Positions 8,657 through 16,491 are shown, counted from the first letter of the stretch. The stretch: DNA of 47,242 bases from an uncultured Eubacteriales bacterium (GCA_934256695.1 CAKQPE010000005.1:1-47242), one strand, 5' to 3'. The notes: generated from the letters alone by a model not told the origin. Numbers and translations are program-made.

Positions 8657-9322
8657 ATGAAAAAGATACTTTCACCATCACTTTTATCAGCTGATTTTTC
8701 AAAGCTTAGCGATGAGCTTTCAGCTATAAGGAATGCAGGAGCACAGTATATACATCTTGATATTATGGACGGACATTTTGTTCCTAACATATCATTCGGA
8801 GCACCTATATTAAAGAGCATACGTCCTGTTACAGACCTTGTATTTGATGTTCATCTTATGATTGAAAACCCTGAAAATTACCTTCAGGATTTTGCAAATG
8901 CCGGAGCGGACATTCTTAACGTACATTTTGAGGCTTGTACGGATATTGTTGCAATGGTGGAAAAAATACATTCTCTCGGCTGTAAGGCAGGTGTTACAAT
9001 AAAGCCGGATACACCTGTAGAGGCCCTTGTTTCCGTTCTTGATAAGGTGGAAATGGTGCTTGTTATGACTGTTTATCCGGGATTCAGCGGACAGAAATTT
9101 ATACCGGAGGCACTTGAAAAAATTCCTTCTCTTGTAAAAGCAAGAAAAGAGAGAAAGCTTAATTTCGACATACAGATTGACGGCGGTGTAAGCCTTAAAA
9201 ACCTCAGACAGGTACTTGATGCCGGAGCAGACTGTATAGTTGCAGGTTCTGCCGTATTCGGTCAGGAAGACCCCGGCGAGGCTGCCGCAGAGTTTGTAAG
9301 AATAATGAAAGAATACGAATAA
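8657..9322 (+). CDS. rpe: Ribulose-phosphate 3-epimerase
   Basis: A TIM-barrel enzyme of 221 residues that interconverts D-ribulose 5-phosphate and D-xylulose 5-phosphate in the pentose phosphate pathway. It begins KKILSPSLLSADF and carries HLDIMDGHFVPN, FDVHLMI, MTVYPGFSGQ, IQIDGGV and the phosphate-binding VAGSAVFG, covering the metal-binding His/Asp residues of the family. It starts 2 bases after rsgA, so it belongs to the same transcription unit. The usual downstream neighbour thiN is here separated by a 217-base gap containing a repeat. Confidence 0.95.
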   Translation: MKKILSPSLLSADFSKLSDELSAIRNAGAQYIHLDIMDGHFVPNISFGAPILKSIRPVTDLVFDVHLMIENPENYLQDFANAGADILNVHFEACTDIVAMVEKIHSLGCKAGVTIKPDTPVEALVSVLDKVEMVLVMTVYPGFSGQKFIPEALEKIPSLVKARKERKLNFDIQIDGGVSLKNLRQVLDAGADCIVAGSAVFGQEDPGEAAAEFVRIMKEYE

Positions 9323-9379
9323 AAAATTGTATATGTAAAAAATTATTCCAAGAAATAAAATTACACAAACAGATTAGTG

Positions 9380-9508
9380 TTGAGGGTGTTTTTCTATCGT
9401 AAAAGCACCCTCAAACTCCATTAAAATACTCTTTAATAAATAAAAGACCTTGGGGTTTTACCCCAACACCCCACAATTTTTTGAAAAAATTGAGTAAAAC
9501 TTTTAACA
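9380..9508 (-). repeat. Hairpin plus modular palindromic repeat, copy 3
   Basis: The gap between rpe and thiN first holds a 14-bp hairpin (9380-9393/9401-9414, one G-T pair, 7-nt loop). It could stop transcription, but it has no T-run after it. Next comes an inverted copy of the repeat: hairpins 9450-9456/9460-9466 and 9474-9482/9484-9492, with linkers AAGACC before and GAGTAAAACTTTTA after. Read on the minus strand, its linkers match copies 1 and 2. Confidence 0.75.
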
Positions 9509-9539
9509 TTTATTAATTACAAACAGGAAGTGGAAAAAA

Positions 9540-10175
9540 ATGAGAGCATTAATTTTCGGCGGTGCGGAAATAAAGGATTATTCTTTTTTGGAAAAATACA
9601 TAAAAGACAGCTATATTGTCTGCTGTGACGCAGGAATGAAACACGCAAGAAATATGAATATTGTGCCTGACATTATAGTCGGTGATTTTGATTCCGTTGA
9701 CAGTGATACATTTGAGTATTTCAAAAACCTTAAAGTGCCGTTTAAGCAGTTTCCGTGCAAGAAGGACGAAACGGATATGGAACTGGGAATAGATGCGGCT
9801 TTGGAAAAGGGCTGTAATGAGCTTATAATAACTGCCGGAATAGGCAGCCGAATGGACCATACAATGGCTAATATGCAGCTTTTGTATTCATTGGAAAAAG
9901 ACGGCATAAAGGCAAAGCTTATAAACGAAAACAACGAAGTTGAGCTTATATCGAAAAAAGCCGAAATAGAAGGGAAAAAGGGCGATATAGTTTCACTTAT
10001 TCCCATGACACCTGAGGTAACGGGCGTTACCACAAAAGGACTTGAATATGCACTTAATGACGGAAAGTTATATTTCGGTAACAGAATAATAGCCGTAAGC
10101 AATGTTATGCTTTCCGATAGGGCAGAGATAGAGATAAAAAGCGGTTTACTGTATGTAATGAAATGCAGAGATTAA
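9540..10175 (+). CDS. thiN: Thiamine pyrophosphokinase
   Basis: A protein of 211 residues that transfers pyrophosphate from ATP to thiamine to give thiamine diphosphate. Family motifs visible are CCDAGM, PDIIVGDFDSV, KDETDMELGI and GIGSRMDHTMAN in the N-terminal catalytic part, followed by the beta-rich thiamine-binding part. AGGAAGTGG precedes the ATG. The order rpe-thiN is conserved in Bacillota; a strong terminator follows at 10219. Confidence 0.93.
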   Translation: MRALIFGGAEIKDYSFLEKYIKDSYIVCCDAGMKHARNMNIVPDIIVGDFDSVDSDTFEYFKNLKVPFKQFPCKKDETDMELGIDAALEKGCNELIITAGIGSRMDHTMANMQLLYSLEKDGIKAKLINENNEVELISKKAEIEGKKGDIVSLIPMTPEVTGVTTKGLEYALNDGKLYFGNRIIAVSNVMLSDRAEIEIKSGLLYVMKCRD

Positions 10176-10218
10176 AAAGAAAAATCTGCGGTTCAAAAAA
10201 ATCTGATTTGCTTTTGAG

Positions 10219-10255
10219 AAAATCCCATTCAAATACTTTGAATGGGATTTTTTGG
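10219..10255 (+). terminator. Rho-independent terminator after thiN
   Basis: A 15-bp perfect stem (10219-10233/10237-10251) with loop TAC, ending in a run of T. It closes the rsmB-thiN cluster. The A-run on the other arm means it could also act on the convergent minus-strand XRE gene. Confidence 0.9.
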
Positions 10256-10310
10256 TATAAAAATTAATTAAAATTATACAGTTTGCGTACACTTTTTCAC
10301 CATAAAAATT

Positions 10311-10529
10311 CTATAGTATTTGATCATTTTCATCTTCAACATATAACAAAACATCTTCAACTTTGCATTTCAAAATTCTGCACAAATCATTAATTGTTGT
10401 AGTTGTTATAGGTTTGTTTTTCCGAAGTTTATCAATAGTAGCACTCGATAAATGATATTTGTTTATTAACGTGTAGGTTGATTCTAAAGATTCTTTTAAT
10501 GTTTTCCAAAATGGCGAATAATTTATCAT
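10311..10529 (-). CDS. Small XRE-family helix-turn-helix regulator
   Basis: A protein of 72 residues that is almost entirely an HTH_XRE/Cro-CI-like domain: helix-turn-helix around LSSATIDKLRKN, then TTTTINDLCRILKCKVEDVL, the typical helices 4-5. There is no additional domain, so it is probably a dimeric DNA-binding repressor. It is transcribed away from the promoter region at 10582-10637, where palindromes overlap a rightward promoter. Control of itself and of the SHOCT genes to the right is an inference from this arrangement. Confidence 0.85.
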   Translation of the reverse strand: MINYSPFWKTLKESLESTYTLINKYHLSSATIDKLRKNKPITTTTINDLCRILKCKVEDVLLYVEDENDQIL

Positions 10530-10581
10530 AATCTATACCTCCAATCCAATCCAAGATAAGATTAAGATATAGATATTAATG

Positions 10582-10637
10582 TTGACTATAGTCATTATAA
10601 TGACTATAATGGAATTATATATTTCATGAAATATATA
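10582..10637 (+). promoter_or_regulatory. Sigma-A promoter with nested palindromic operator candidates
   Basis: TTGACT (10582-10587), a 17-base spacer and TATAAT (10605-10610) form a near-consensus rightward promoter. The palindrome TGACTATAGTCA (10583-10594) covers the -35 box, TCATTATAATGA (10592-10603) lies in the spacer, TGACTATA recurs at 10601-10608, and a perfect 22-bp palindrome at 10616-10637 sits at the likely transcription start. The XRE gene lies just to the left on the opposite strand and is the obvious candidate ligand. Beyond this, up to 10799, I see only AT-rich sequence. Confidence 0.65.
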
Positions 10638-10799
10638 TAATAATTATGCAATAGAGAAAAAATATTGTGCAATTTAAAAGGGGGAAATCAAAAAAATTAT
10701 ATTTATGTATTTTTAAATCAGTTGGGAATTTAGGTTGCAGTATTTAGTGAATTTTATGCTTATTAAGTATAATCGGCATAAAAATTGAGGGGGAAAGAT

Positions 10800-10862
10800 A
10801 TGAGAAAAAAGCAGGTTATACTGCTTAGAGGTAAACGAAGTATTAAAAAAAGTAAATGCTAA
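10800..10862 (+). CDS. Possible 20-residue basic peptide
   Basis: An ATG preceded by GAGGGGG at 4-6 bases opens a 20-codon frame starting MRKKQVILLRG and ending KKSKC, with about half Lys/Arg. It stops 19 bases before the SHOCT gene at 10882, whose own ribosome-binding site (CGGAGG) follows at once. It could be a leader peptide, a small membrane- or RNA-binding peptide, or chance. Only the ribosome-binding site, the position and the unbroken frame support it. Confidence 0.4.
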   Translation: MRKKQVILLRGKRSIKKSKC

Positions 10863-10881
10863 AAGAACGGAGGAATATTTT

Positions 10882-11226
10882 ATGTGGGTTATATATTGGT
10901 TTATATGTTTATTAATTGCGGCAGGTCTTGGTCTTATTCCTGCCAATATAGCCAAAAATAAAGGTTACAGTTTCGGGCTTTGGTGGTTCTACGGATGGAT
11001 GCTTTTTATTGTGGCAATTATTCACGTACAGTTTATTCCGGATAAAAATGCACAGCAGAATGCAAACAACAATACGGCCTACGGCCTTCCCAATAATTCG
11101 GTACCAAACATTGCCGGAAGGGATGTAGCGGAAGAACTGAAAAAATACAATGAATTAAAAGAACAGGGGATTATTACGGAATTAGAGTTTGAAGAAAAGA
11201 AGGCACAGCTTCTTAGTCTTATGTAA
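10882..11226 (+). CDS. Small membrane protein with C-terminal SHOCT domain
   Basis: A protein of 114 residues. Two hydrophobic segments (about 2-20 and 34-52) flank a short loop (NIAKNKGYSFGLWW), a layout common in small clostridial membrane proteins. An Asn/Gln-rich linker leads to a SHOCT motif at the end (ELKKYNELKEQGIITELEFE, then KKAQLL). SHOCT is a short helical domain found at the ends of many bacterial proteins and thought to mediate oligomerisation; no enzymatic function is visible. The start has CGGAGG 8-10 bases upstream. It is probably cotranscribed with the next SHOCT gene. Confidence 0.8.
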   Translation: MWVIYWFICLLIAAGLGLIPANIAKNKGYSFGLWWFYGWMLFIVAIIHVQFIPDKNAQQNANNNTAYGLPNNSVPNIAGRDVAEELKKYNELKEQGIITELEFEEKKAQLLSLM

Positions 11227-11237
11227 CAGGTGATAAA

Positions 11238-11310
11238 ATGAAAAAAGATGTTTTGACTCTTATGATGATTTGAAAAGAGCAAAAGACGAAGGAAATGGAG
11301 TGATGAATAA
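11238..11310 (+). pseudogene. Possible frameshifted SHOCT-like remnant
   Basis: A good ribosome-binding site (CAGGTGATAAAATG) starts an 11-codon frame at 11238 that ends at 11273. In another frame the same bases read SYDDLKRAKDEG, which resembles the first helix of a SHOCT domain (LKxLxDxG), and that frame continues without a start. This suggests a decayed or frameshifted fragment between the two intact SHOCT genes. The stretch is short and the resemblance could be accidental. Confidence 0.3.
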
Positions 11311-12003
11311 GTGGAAAATAAAAAATATAAGATTTATTGTACTTTGGCAGCAATAAGTTTTGGGATATTTGCAGTATGGGGGATTTATTTACTTGCTGTA
11401 TCATATTACTATGATATATATGATTCAAGTATATATTTTGATGATATATTGGCACTTATTAGTTGGATTGGTTTTGGTGTAATGGCAGTAACGGTTTTTA
11501 TTAAAAATAAAAAAGCGGTAGCTGTTTCTTCAATAGTAACTGCTATAATTAAATTAATTCAGATTTCACAGGGAGAAACTCTGTTTAATATTACGATTTT
11601 TATATCAATTTCTCTAATTGCCGCTATGTGTATTTTGAATTTAAAGGGGAATAAAATCGTAAAAAATATTTGGTTTGTTCCGGGTGTTATATATTTTGTT
11701 TCAAATATATACAATTTTTTGAAAGATGGAAGTTTTGAGGGGATCGAAATATTAATAGTAGTATTAGTTTGTATTGTTTGGTCTTGCGGATTTATTTTAA
11801 CAGGGCTGTGGCTGAAAGAAGATGTTTCTACGGAAGATAAAGAAACCGTAAATGCTGTTTTTGCAAATGCGTATCAGGCAAATACAGGTATGCCGAATAT
11901 AGGGGACGCCGATAGATTAATGAAATTAAAGGATCTTCTTGATTCGGAAATTATAACACAGGAAGAATTTGACGAGAAGAAAAAAGAGATTCTGGAATTG
12001 TAA
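11311..12003 (+). CDS. Multi-pass membrane protein with C-terminal SHOCT domain
   Basis: A protein of 230 residues starting at GTG. About six hydrophobic segments fill residues 8-168 (for example LAAISFGIFAVWGIYLLAV and GIEILIVVLVCIVWSCGF). A soluble tail follows, ending in a SHOCT motif (LMKLKDLLDSEIITQEEFDE, then KKKEIL) very like that of the gene at 10882. No transporter or enzyme signature is recognised. Codon use is more AT-rich than in the ribosomal genes. The paired SHOCT tails suggest the two proteins may interact; this is inference. Confidence 0.75.
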   Translation: MENKKYKIYCTLAAISFGIFAVWGIYLLAVSYYYDIYDSSIYFDDILALISWIGFGVMAVTVFIKNKKAVAVSSIVTAIIKLIQISQGETLFNITIFISISLIAAMCILNLKGNKIVKNIWFVPGVIYFVSNIYNFLKDGSFEGIEILIVVLVCIVWSCGFILTGLWLKEDVSTEDKETVNAVFANAYQANTGMPNIGDADRLMKLKDLLDSEIITQEEFDEKKKEILEL

Positions 12004-12039
12004 GATAATGCATATTAAATTCCGATAAAAATCAAATCC

Positions 12040-12075
12040 ATATAAGACCTTGTGAAAACGCCCAAGGTCTTATAT
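12040..12075. repeat. 13-bp perfect inverted repeat, possible terminator or decayed repeat copy
   Basis: Arms 12040-12052 and 12063-12075 pair perfectly around a 10-base loop. The arms contain AAGACCTTG/CAAGGTCTT, the outer linker plus stem base of the modular repeats at 9443 and 42958, so this may be a remnant of that family. It also lies 37 bases after the SHOCT gene and may end its transcript, although no clean T-run follows. Confidence 0.5.
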
Positions 12076-12170
12076 AAATTTATATTTACCGAATTTTAAA
12101 CAGAAAACCATTATTAATAAATAAAACTTATCATAACACACATATTTTTGAAAATATAATAAATTTCTGC

Positions 12171-12198
12171 TTGCAATATATAAATTATGTGTTATAAT
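12171..12198 (+). promoter_or_regulatory. Sigma-A promoter of metK
   Basis: TTGCAA (12171-12176) and TATAAT (12193-12198) are separated by 16 bases, about 43 bases before the SAM-I aptamer starts. Confidence 0.75.
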
Positions 12199-12240
12199 AG
12201 CTTCTGTAATATTCAAAAACGAATTTAATCTTATAGTGAG

Positions 12241-12372
12241 CTTATCAAGAGTGGTCGAGGGACAGGGCCCTGTGACACCCGGCAACCGGCTTTATGTACG
12301 GTGCTAATTCCCACACATTTATTATAAATGTGTAAGATAAGTTGTATTCAGCCCTGTAGGGCTTATTTTTTT
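12241..12372 (+). promoter_or_regulatory. SAM-I riboswitch (S-box) with terminator
   Basis: The aptamer shows the conserved core of the S-box: CTTATCAAGAG at the 5' side of P1, GAGGGA, CACCCGGCAACC and GGTGCTAATTCC, closed by GATAAG at 12336-12341. The P4-like arm is ACACATTTAT/ATAAATGTGT. The expression platform is a terminator stem (12350-12355/12358-12363) followed by TTATTTTTTT. From the known class, SAM binding should stabilise the aptamer and allow termination, lowering metK expression when SAM is plentiful. An antiterminator using the 3' strand of P1 is likely but was not folded. Confidence 0.95.
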
Positions 12373-12415
12373 GTTAAGAATATATTTTTTATAATTAAAA
12401 AGGAGGATTTATTCT

Positions 12416-13543
12416 ATGTCAAGAAGACTTTTTACTTCTGAGTCTGTTACAGAAGGACATCCGGATAAAATCTGCGACCAGATTTCTGACGCAGTGCTTG
12501 ATGCAATACTTGCAAAAGACCCTCTTGCCAGAGTTGCCTGCGAGACAACAACTACAACAGGTCTTATTTATGTAATGGGCGAAGTTACAACAAACTGCTA
12601 TGTCGATATTGAAGAAATAGCAAGGGAAACAGTTAGAGAAATAGGTTATACAAGAGCCAAATTCGGTTTCGACTGTGATTCATGTGCCGTTATAACATCT
12701 CTCAAGGGTCAGTCACCGGATATTGCTATGGGTGTTGATAACGAAGGTGCCGGCGACCAGGGCATGATGTTCGGTTTTGCCTGCAATGAGACAGACGATT
12801 ATATGCCTGCACCTATTTCTTTTGCTCATAAGCTTACAAGAAAGCTTACAGAGGTTAGAAAAAACGGCACTCTCGGCTATCTCAGACCGGACGGAAAATC
12901 TCAGGTTACAGTTGAATATGTAGATGACAAGCCTGTAAGAATTGATACAGTTGTTATTTCAAGCCAGCACGCACCTGAAATTGACCACGATACAATAGAA
13001 AAAGATATTATCGAAAAAGTAATCAAGGCAGTTATCCCGGCGGAACTTCTTGATGAAAATACAAAATACTTCATCAACCCGACAGGACGTTTCGTTATCG
13101 GCGGTCCTCAGGGAGACAGCGGTCTTACAGGCAGAAAGATTATCGTAGACACATACGGCGGATATGCTCGTCACGGCGGCGGTGCATTCTCCGGCAAAGA
13201 CCCAACGAAAGTTGACAGAAGTGCTTGCTACGCAGCAAGACACGTTGCAAAGAACATTGTTGCAAGCGGTGCTGCCGATAAATGCGAAATTCAGCTTGCT
13301 TACGCAATCGGTGTTGCTCAGCCTGTTTCAATCAATGTAAATACGTTCGGTACAGGCAAGATTGCCGATGAAAAGCTTGAAGAAATCGTTCAGAAGAACT
13401 TCGACCTTACACCAAAGGGAATTATAAACAGATTTGACCTTAGAAGACCTATCTACAAACAGACAGCTGCTTACGGTCACTTCGGCAGAAATGACCTTGA
13501 TCTCCCTTGGGAAAAGCTTGATATGGTTGATGTATTTAAATAA
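12416..13543 (+). CDS. metK: S-adenosylmethionine synthetase
   Basis: A protein of 375 residues that makes SAM from methionine and ATP. Family signatures are all present: GHPDKICDQISDA near the N-terminus, GAGDQGMMFGFACNE, and the phosphate-binding loop GGGAFSGKDPTKVDRS. The length is slightly below the common 385-400, mainly from a compact C-terminus, with no sign of truncation. AAAGGAGG lies about 8 bases before the ATG. It is controlled by the SAM-I riboswitch directly upstream, a classic feedback loop, and ends at the terminator at 13581. Confidence 0.97.
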   Translation: MSRRLFTSESVTEGHPDKICDQISDAVLDAILAKDPLARVACETTTTTGLIYVMGEVTTNCYVDIEEIARETVREIGYTRAKFGFDCDSCAVITSLKGQSPDIAMGVDNEGAGDQGMMFGFACNETDDYMPAPISFAHKLTRKLTEVRKNGTLGYLRPDGKSQVTVEYVDDKPVRIDTVVISSQHAPEIDHDTIEKDIIEKVIKAVIPAELLDENTKYFINPTGRFVIGGPQGDSGLTGRKIIVDTYGGYARHGGGAFSGKDPTKVDRSACYAARHVAKNIVASGAADKCEIQLAYAIGVAQPVSINVNTFGTGKIADEKLEEIVQKNFDLTPKGIINRFDLRRPIYKQTAAYGHFGRNDLDLPWEKLDMVDVFK

Positions 13544-13580
13544 TAAATAAAAACATAGACTGTTGATGTTTTGATATATT

Positions 13581-13620
13581 GCCCCATATAGGACAAAAAG
13601 TTCTATATGGGGTATTTTTA
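13581..13620 (+). terminator. Rho-independent terminator after metK
   Basis: A 12-bp stem with one G-T pair (13582-13593/13601-13612) and a 7-base loop is followed by ATTTTTA. Nothing else is seen up to 13677. Confidence 0.85.
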
Positions 13621-13677
13621 TGTTTTAGGAAGTACAAATTATGTATGACTGTATTTTAATCGGATAAGAAAATTAAA

Positions 13678-13708
13678 ATATCGTCAGCTATGTAAACGCT
13701 GACGATAT
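13678..13708 (-). terminator. Terminator of the LarA-like/TRAP operon
   Basis: An 11-bp perfect stem (13678-13688/13698-13708) with a 9-base loop. Read on the minus strand it is followed by TTTTAATTTT, which fits the end of the leftward operon. Confidence 0.7.
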
Positions 13709-13774
13709 AAAAAGGTATTGTTTTTAGTTATTATTTTTTATAGGAGAGTCATTATTAAAATAAGGATAATATTT

Positions 13775-13833
13775 AATAATAGGTCGGATAAGGGTGTGAT
13801 TTAAATGTAGGAGGTTAAAACCGACCTATTATT
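13775..13833. repeat. 13-bp inverted repeat with 33-base loop
   Basis: Arms 13775-13787 and 13821-13833 pair perfectly. The loop contains TAGGAGG on the plus strand and CCTCCTA on the minus strand. It lies 14 bases after the stop codon of the LarA-like gene, so in that transcript the loop would present a CCUCC sequence. It could be part of a double terminator, a 3'-UTR structure or a small RNA. Confidence 0.5.
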
Positions 13834-13846
13834 TTTAATAGTGAAA

Positions 13847-15148
13847 TTAAATGTTTAAATTGTTGTTTAAGTCAAATAAAAGTTCCTGAGGTTCACCGGC
13901 AATCTCAAGGTTAGGATTTAATTTAACCTCATTTATCATTGCTTCTGATACATATATATATTCCATATCGAGAGTGTTTTTTATTCTTACTATTCGAACT
14001 TTTTCTTTATTTATTTCGGTACAGGATTTAATACATACTTGAAATGTCTCTTTATCATTAATCATAACCATAGGTATTTTTGCAAACTCAAGAACAGTTG
14101 AGGTAATACTGTTTGGATATGTTGCCTCCAAATCAAGTTCGTCAAAAAATTTTTTGCTTATAACATCAACCATTCCGAAACCGTGGGCATTTCCGTGAGT
14201 TTCTTCTGTAAGTCTTAAAATAGCTCTTTTTTGTGCTTTAATGCCACCGGAAGCATAAGGAGTTGCAAAAGTTCCTGTTATATTGGGATCCATGCCTTCG
14301 CCGCTTATATTTTTGCCGAATTCATCAACAATAAGAACATCACAATCATCAAAATATATTTTTGGAAGATATGTAAATGATTCTTTAAGAAGCTCAGGTT
14401 CTTTTTGGTCTATTTCTTCGGGAGTTAAGGCAACGAGTTTACAGGTTTCATCAAAGCTGTTTTCCAATATGGCAAGGCCGAAAAGAATAGGGGCGTTTTT
14501 CATTATTATTCTTCCGAAAGTAGGAACAAGGTAAGCCATATATTTAAATCCGTTTTTGTGACAGCTTTCGGCTCCCTGCTGTTTGCCGAGGCCTATGGTC
14601 ATCATTTTCATAAGACCGCTTTCGTATTCTCCTCTGAATGCAGTATGAGCTTTAATCCTTCCGCACAATATTATACCGTCGGCTTCGGCAGCATTTTTAT
14701 CAATTCTTACTTCAATTTCCTCTGGTCTTATATCACCTACAACAGTGTGGCCTACAACTACAGTCTCCATAGATGATTTTATAGGGCAGCCGACAGATTC
14801 TTCTGTTACACCGAGTGATTTTAATATTTCAAGTTGACCTTCGGCAGTGGCACCACCGTGACTTCCCATTGCCGGCACTACAAATGGGTTTGCACCCTTT
14901 GATTTACAAAAATCCGATATTGTTTTTATTATAAGAGGTATATTACTTATTCCGCGGCTGCCACAGGTTATACAGATGTTCATACCGGGTTTTATTCTTG
15001 AGTTGAATTTATCTTCTTCAAACTGAGAAATTATAGTAGGTGCTATATTCTCGGTTTCAATTTTAGGTCTTTTGAATTTCTGGTGAACCAATACCATTTT
15101 CGGTATTTTTACGTCTTTTAAAAGGTTAGTAATTACTCGCTCAGACAT
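13847..15148 (-). CDS. LarA-like nickel-pincer racemase/epimerase family protein (DUF2088)
   Basis: A protein of 433 residues of the DUF2088/lactate racemase superfamily. Candidate catalytic residues are His97 in GSHGGAT, His168 in KAHTAF, and Lys181 and His197, whose 16-residue spacing equals that of the cofactor-bearing Lys184 and the Ni ligand His200 of Lactobacillus LarA. Members use a nickel-pincer nucleotide to racemise or epimerise 2-hydroxy acids. The first motif is SH rather than the lactate enzyme's TH, so the substrate may differ. No larB, larC or larE lies in the window. The start at 15148 is chosen for GGAAGGAG upstream, removing seven unsupported residues. It lies 26 bases after dctM in one operon. 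The family is firm and the substrate unknown. Confidence 0.85.
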   Translation of the reverse strand: MSERVITNLLKDVKIPKMVLVHQKFKRPKIETENIAPTIISQFEEDKFNSRIKPGMNICITCGSRGISNIPLIIKTISDFCKSKGANPFVVPAMGSHGGATAEGQLEILKSLGVTEESVGCPIKSSMETVVVGHTVVGDIRPEEIEVRIDKNAAEADGIILCGRIKAHTAFRGEYESGLMKMMTIGLGKQQGAESCHKNGFKYMAYLVPTFGRIIMKNAPILFGLAILENSFDETCKLVALTPEEIDQKEPELLKESFTYLPKIYFDDCDVLIVDEFGKNISGEGMDPNITGTFATPYASGGIKAQKRAILRLTEETHGNAHGFGMVDVISKKFFDELDLEATYPNSITSTVLEFAKIPMVMINDKETFQVCIKSCTEINKEKVRIVRIKNTLDMEYIYVSEAMINEVKLNPNLEIAGEPQELLFDLNNNLNI

Positions 15149-15174
15149 ATTAATCGGCTCCTTCCACAATATGG

Positions 15175-16473
15175 TTATACACCTTTAGCACCAAAAAGCT
15201 TTGGTATGAATAATGAAATTTCAGGTATATAAGTTATAAGCATAAGTGCTATTAGTGTAGCAACAAGCAAAGGCATAAGAGCTTTTACTATATCACTTAT
15301 ATTTATTTTGGCTATGTTGCAGGCTACAAATAAATCAAGACCTACAGGAGGAGTAATGAGACCTATGGCAAGGTTTACTACCATTATTATGCCAAAATGC
15401 AGAGGATTTACTCCAACAGCCTTAGCTAAAGGAAGAAGGAGAGGAACAAGAACAATAATTGCTGAACTTGCATCAAGGAAACAGCCGGCAATTAAAAGAA
15501 GTATATTTATTAAAAGAAGCACGACTATTTTATTGCTTGTGGCATTGCTTACCCATTTAACAAGTGCCGCAGGAACACCCTGACTTACAATTATGTATGA
15601 AAATGCAGATGCACCCATTATTATAAATAAAACGGTAGCGGAACCTATTGCTGCTTTAACGAGCATTTTTGGAACATCTTTAAATTTAAGTTCTCTGTAA
15701 AAGAATGCACCTACAATAAAACCATATACAACAGATACACCGGCAGCTTCGGTAGGTGTAAACACACCTCCGTAAATTCCGCCTAATATTATAACTGGCA
15801 TAAGAAGAGCAAAGAATGCACTTTTGAAAGCTTTTAATATAGTTTTTAAATTTCTTTCTTTTTCTACTCCCTTATAACCGTATTTTTTTGATATAATATA
15901 ATTAAGAATTATAAGTATAAGACCGAATATAATTCCGGGAGCAAAACCGCCCATAAACATATTTCCCACAGAAACTTCTGCCTGAACGGCATATACTATC
16001 ATAGGTATACTTGGAGGTATTATTATACCTATAGCTCCGGCAGTTGCCATTAAAGCTGCTGCATAGCGTTTGTCATAATTAGCTTCTTTCATTGCAGGTA
16101 TTAATATTCCGCCGAGAGCGGCAACGGTTGCCGGACCTGAACCTGATATAGCGGCAAAGAACATACTGGTTATTATTGCAATTACGCCAAGACCGCCGGG
16201 AACAGAACCTACTATCTCATCAGCAAAGTCGATTAATCTTTTAGAAAGGCCGCCTGTTTCCATAAGAGAACCGGCAAGCATAAAAAACGGTATTGCAATT
16301 AGAGAATATGAATCAGATGCAGCATATACAAGCTGAGGAACAAGAGTAGGAGGAAGCTTGCCGACAGCAAGGATTGATATTAAAGCTGAAAAGCCGAGGC
16401 TTACAGCTATAGGAACATTTATGAAAAGAAAAACTACAAATGTTGCTAAAATAATAGGAACCATCTGTGACAT
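15175..16473 (-). CDS. dctM: TRAP transporter large permease subunit
   Basis: A protein of 432 residues, almost wholly hydrophobic with about 11-12 membrane segments. It has the DctM/SiaM signatures, including IAIPFFMLAGSLMETGG, GSGPATVAALG, PPSIPMIVYA and LITPPVGLDLFVA. It is the sodium-coupled permease of a TRAP system that imports organic or sugar acids delivered by DctP. AGGAAGTG precedes the start, and dctQ ends 18 bases upstream. Confidence 0.95.
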   Translation of the reverse strand: MSQMVPIILATFVVFLFINVPIAVSLGFSALISILAVGKLPPTLVPQLVYAASDSYSLIAIPFFMLAGSLMETGGLSKRLIDFADEIVGSVPGGLGVIAIITSMFFAAISGSGPATVAALGGILIPAMKEANYDKRYAAALMATAGAIGIIIPPSIPMIVYAVQAEVSVGNMFMGGFAPGIIFGLILIILNYIISKKYGYKGVEKERNLKTILKAFKSAFFALLMPVIILGGIYGGVFTPTEAAGVSVVYGFIVGAFFYRELKFKDVPKMLVKAAIGSATVLFIIMGASAFSYIIVSQGVPAALVKWVSNATSNKIVVLLLINILLLIAGCFLDASSAIIVLVPLLLPLAKAVGVNPLHFGIIMVVNLAIGLITPPVGLDLFVACNIAKINISDIVKALMPLLVATLIALMLITYIPEISLFIPKLFGAKGV

Positions 16474-16491
16474 TTAAAACACTTCCTTTCT

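Noticed and set aside
9380..9414. Rho-independent terminator after rpe
   Set aside because: The stem is strong, but no T-run follows it, so it is listed with the repeat instead.
12959..13331. Minus-strand frames within metK
   Set aside because: They are shadows of a clearly coding plus-strand gene with full family motifs.
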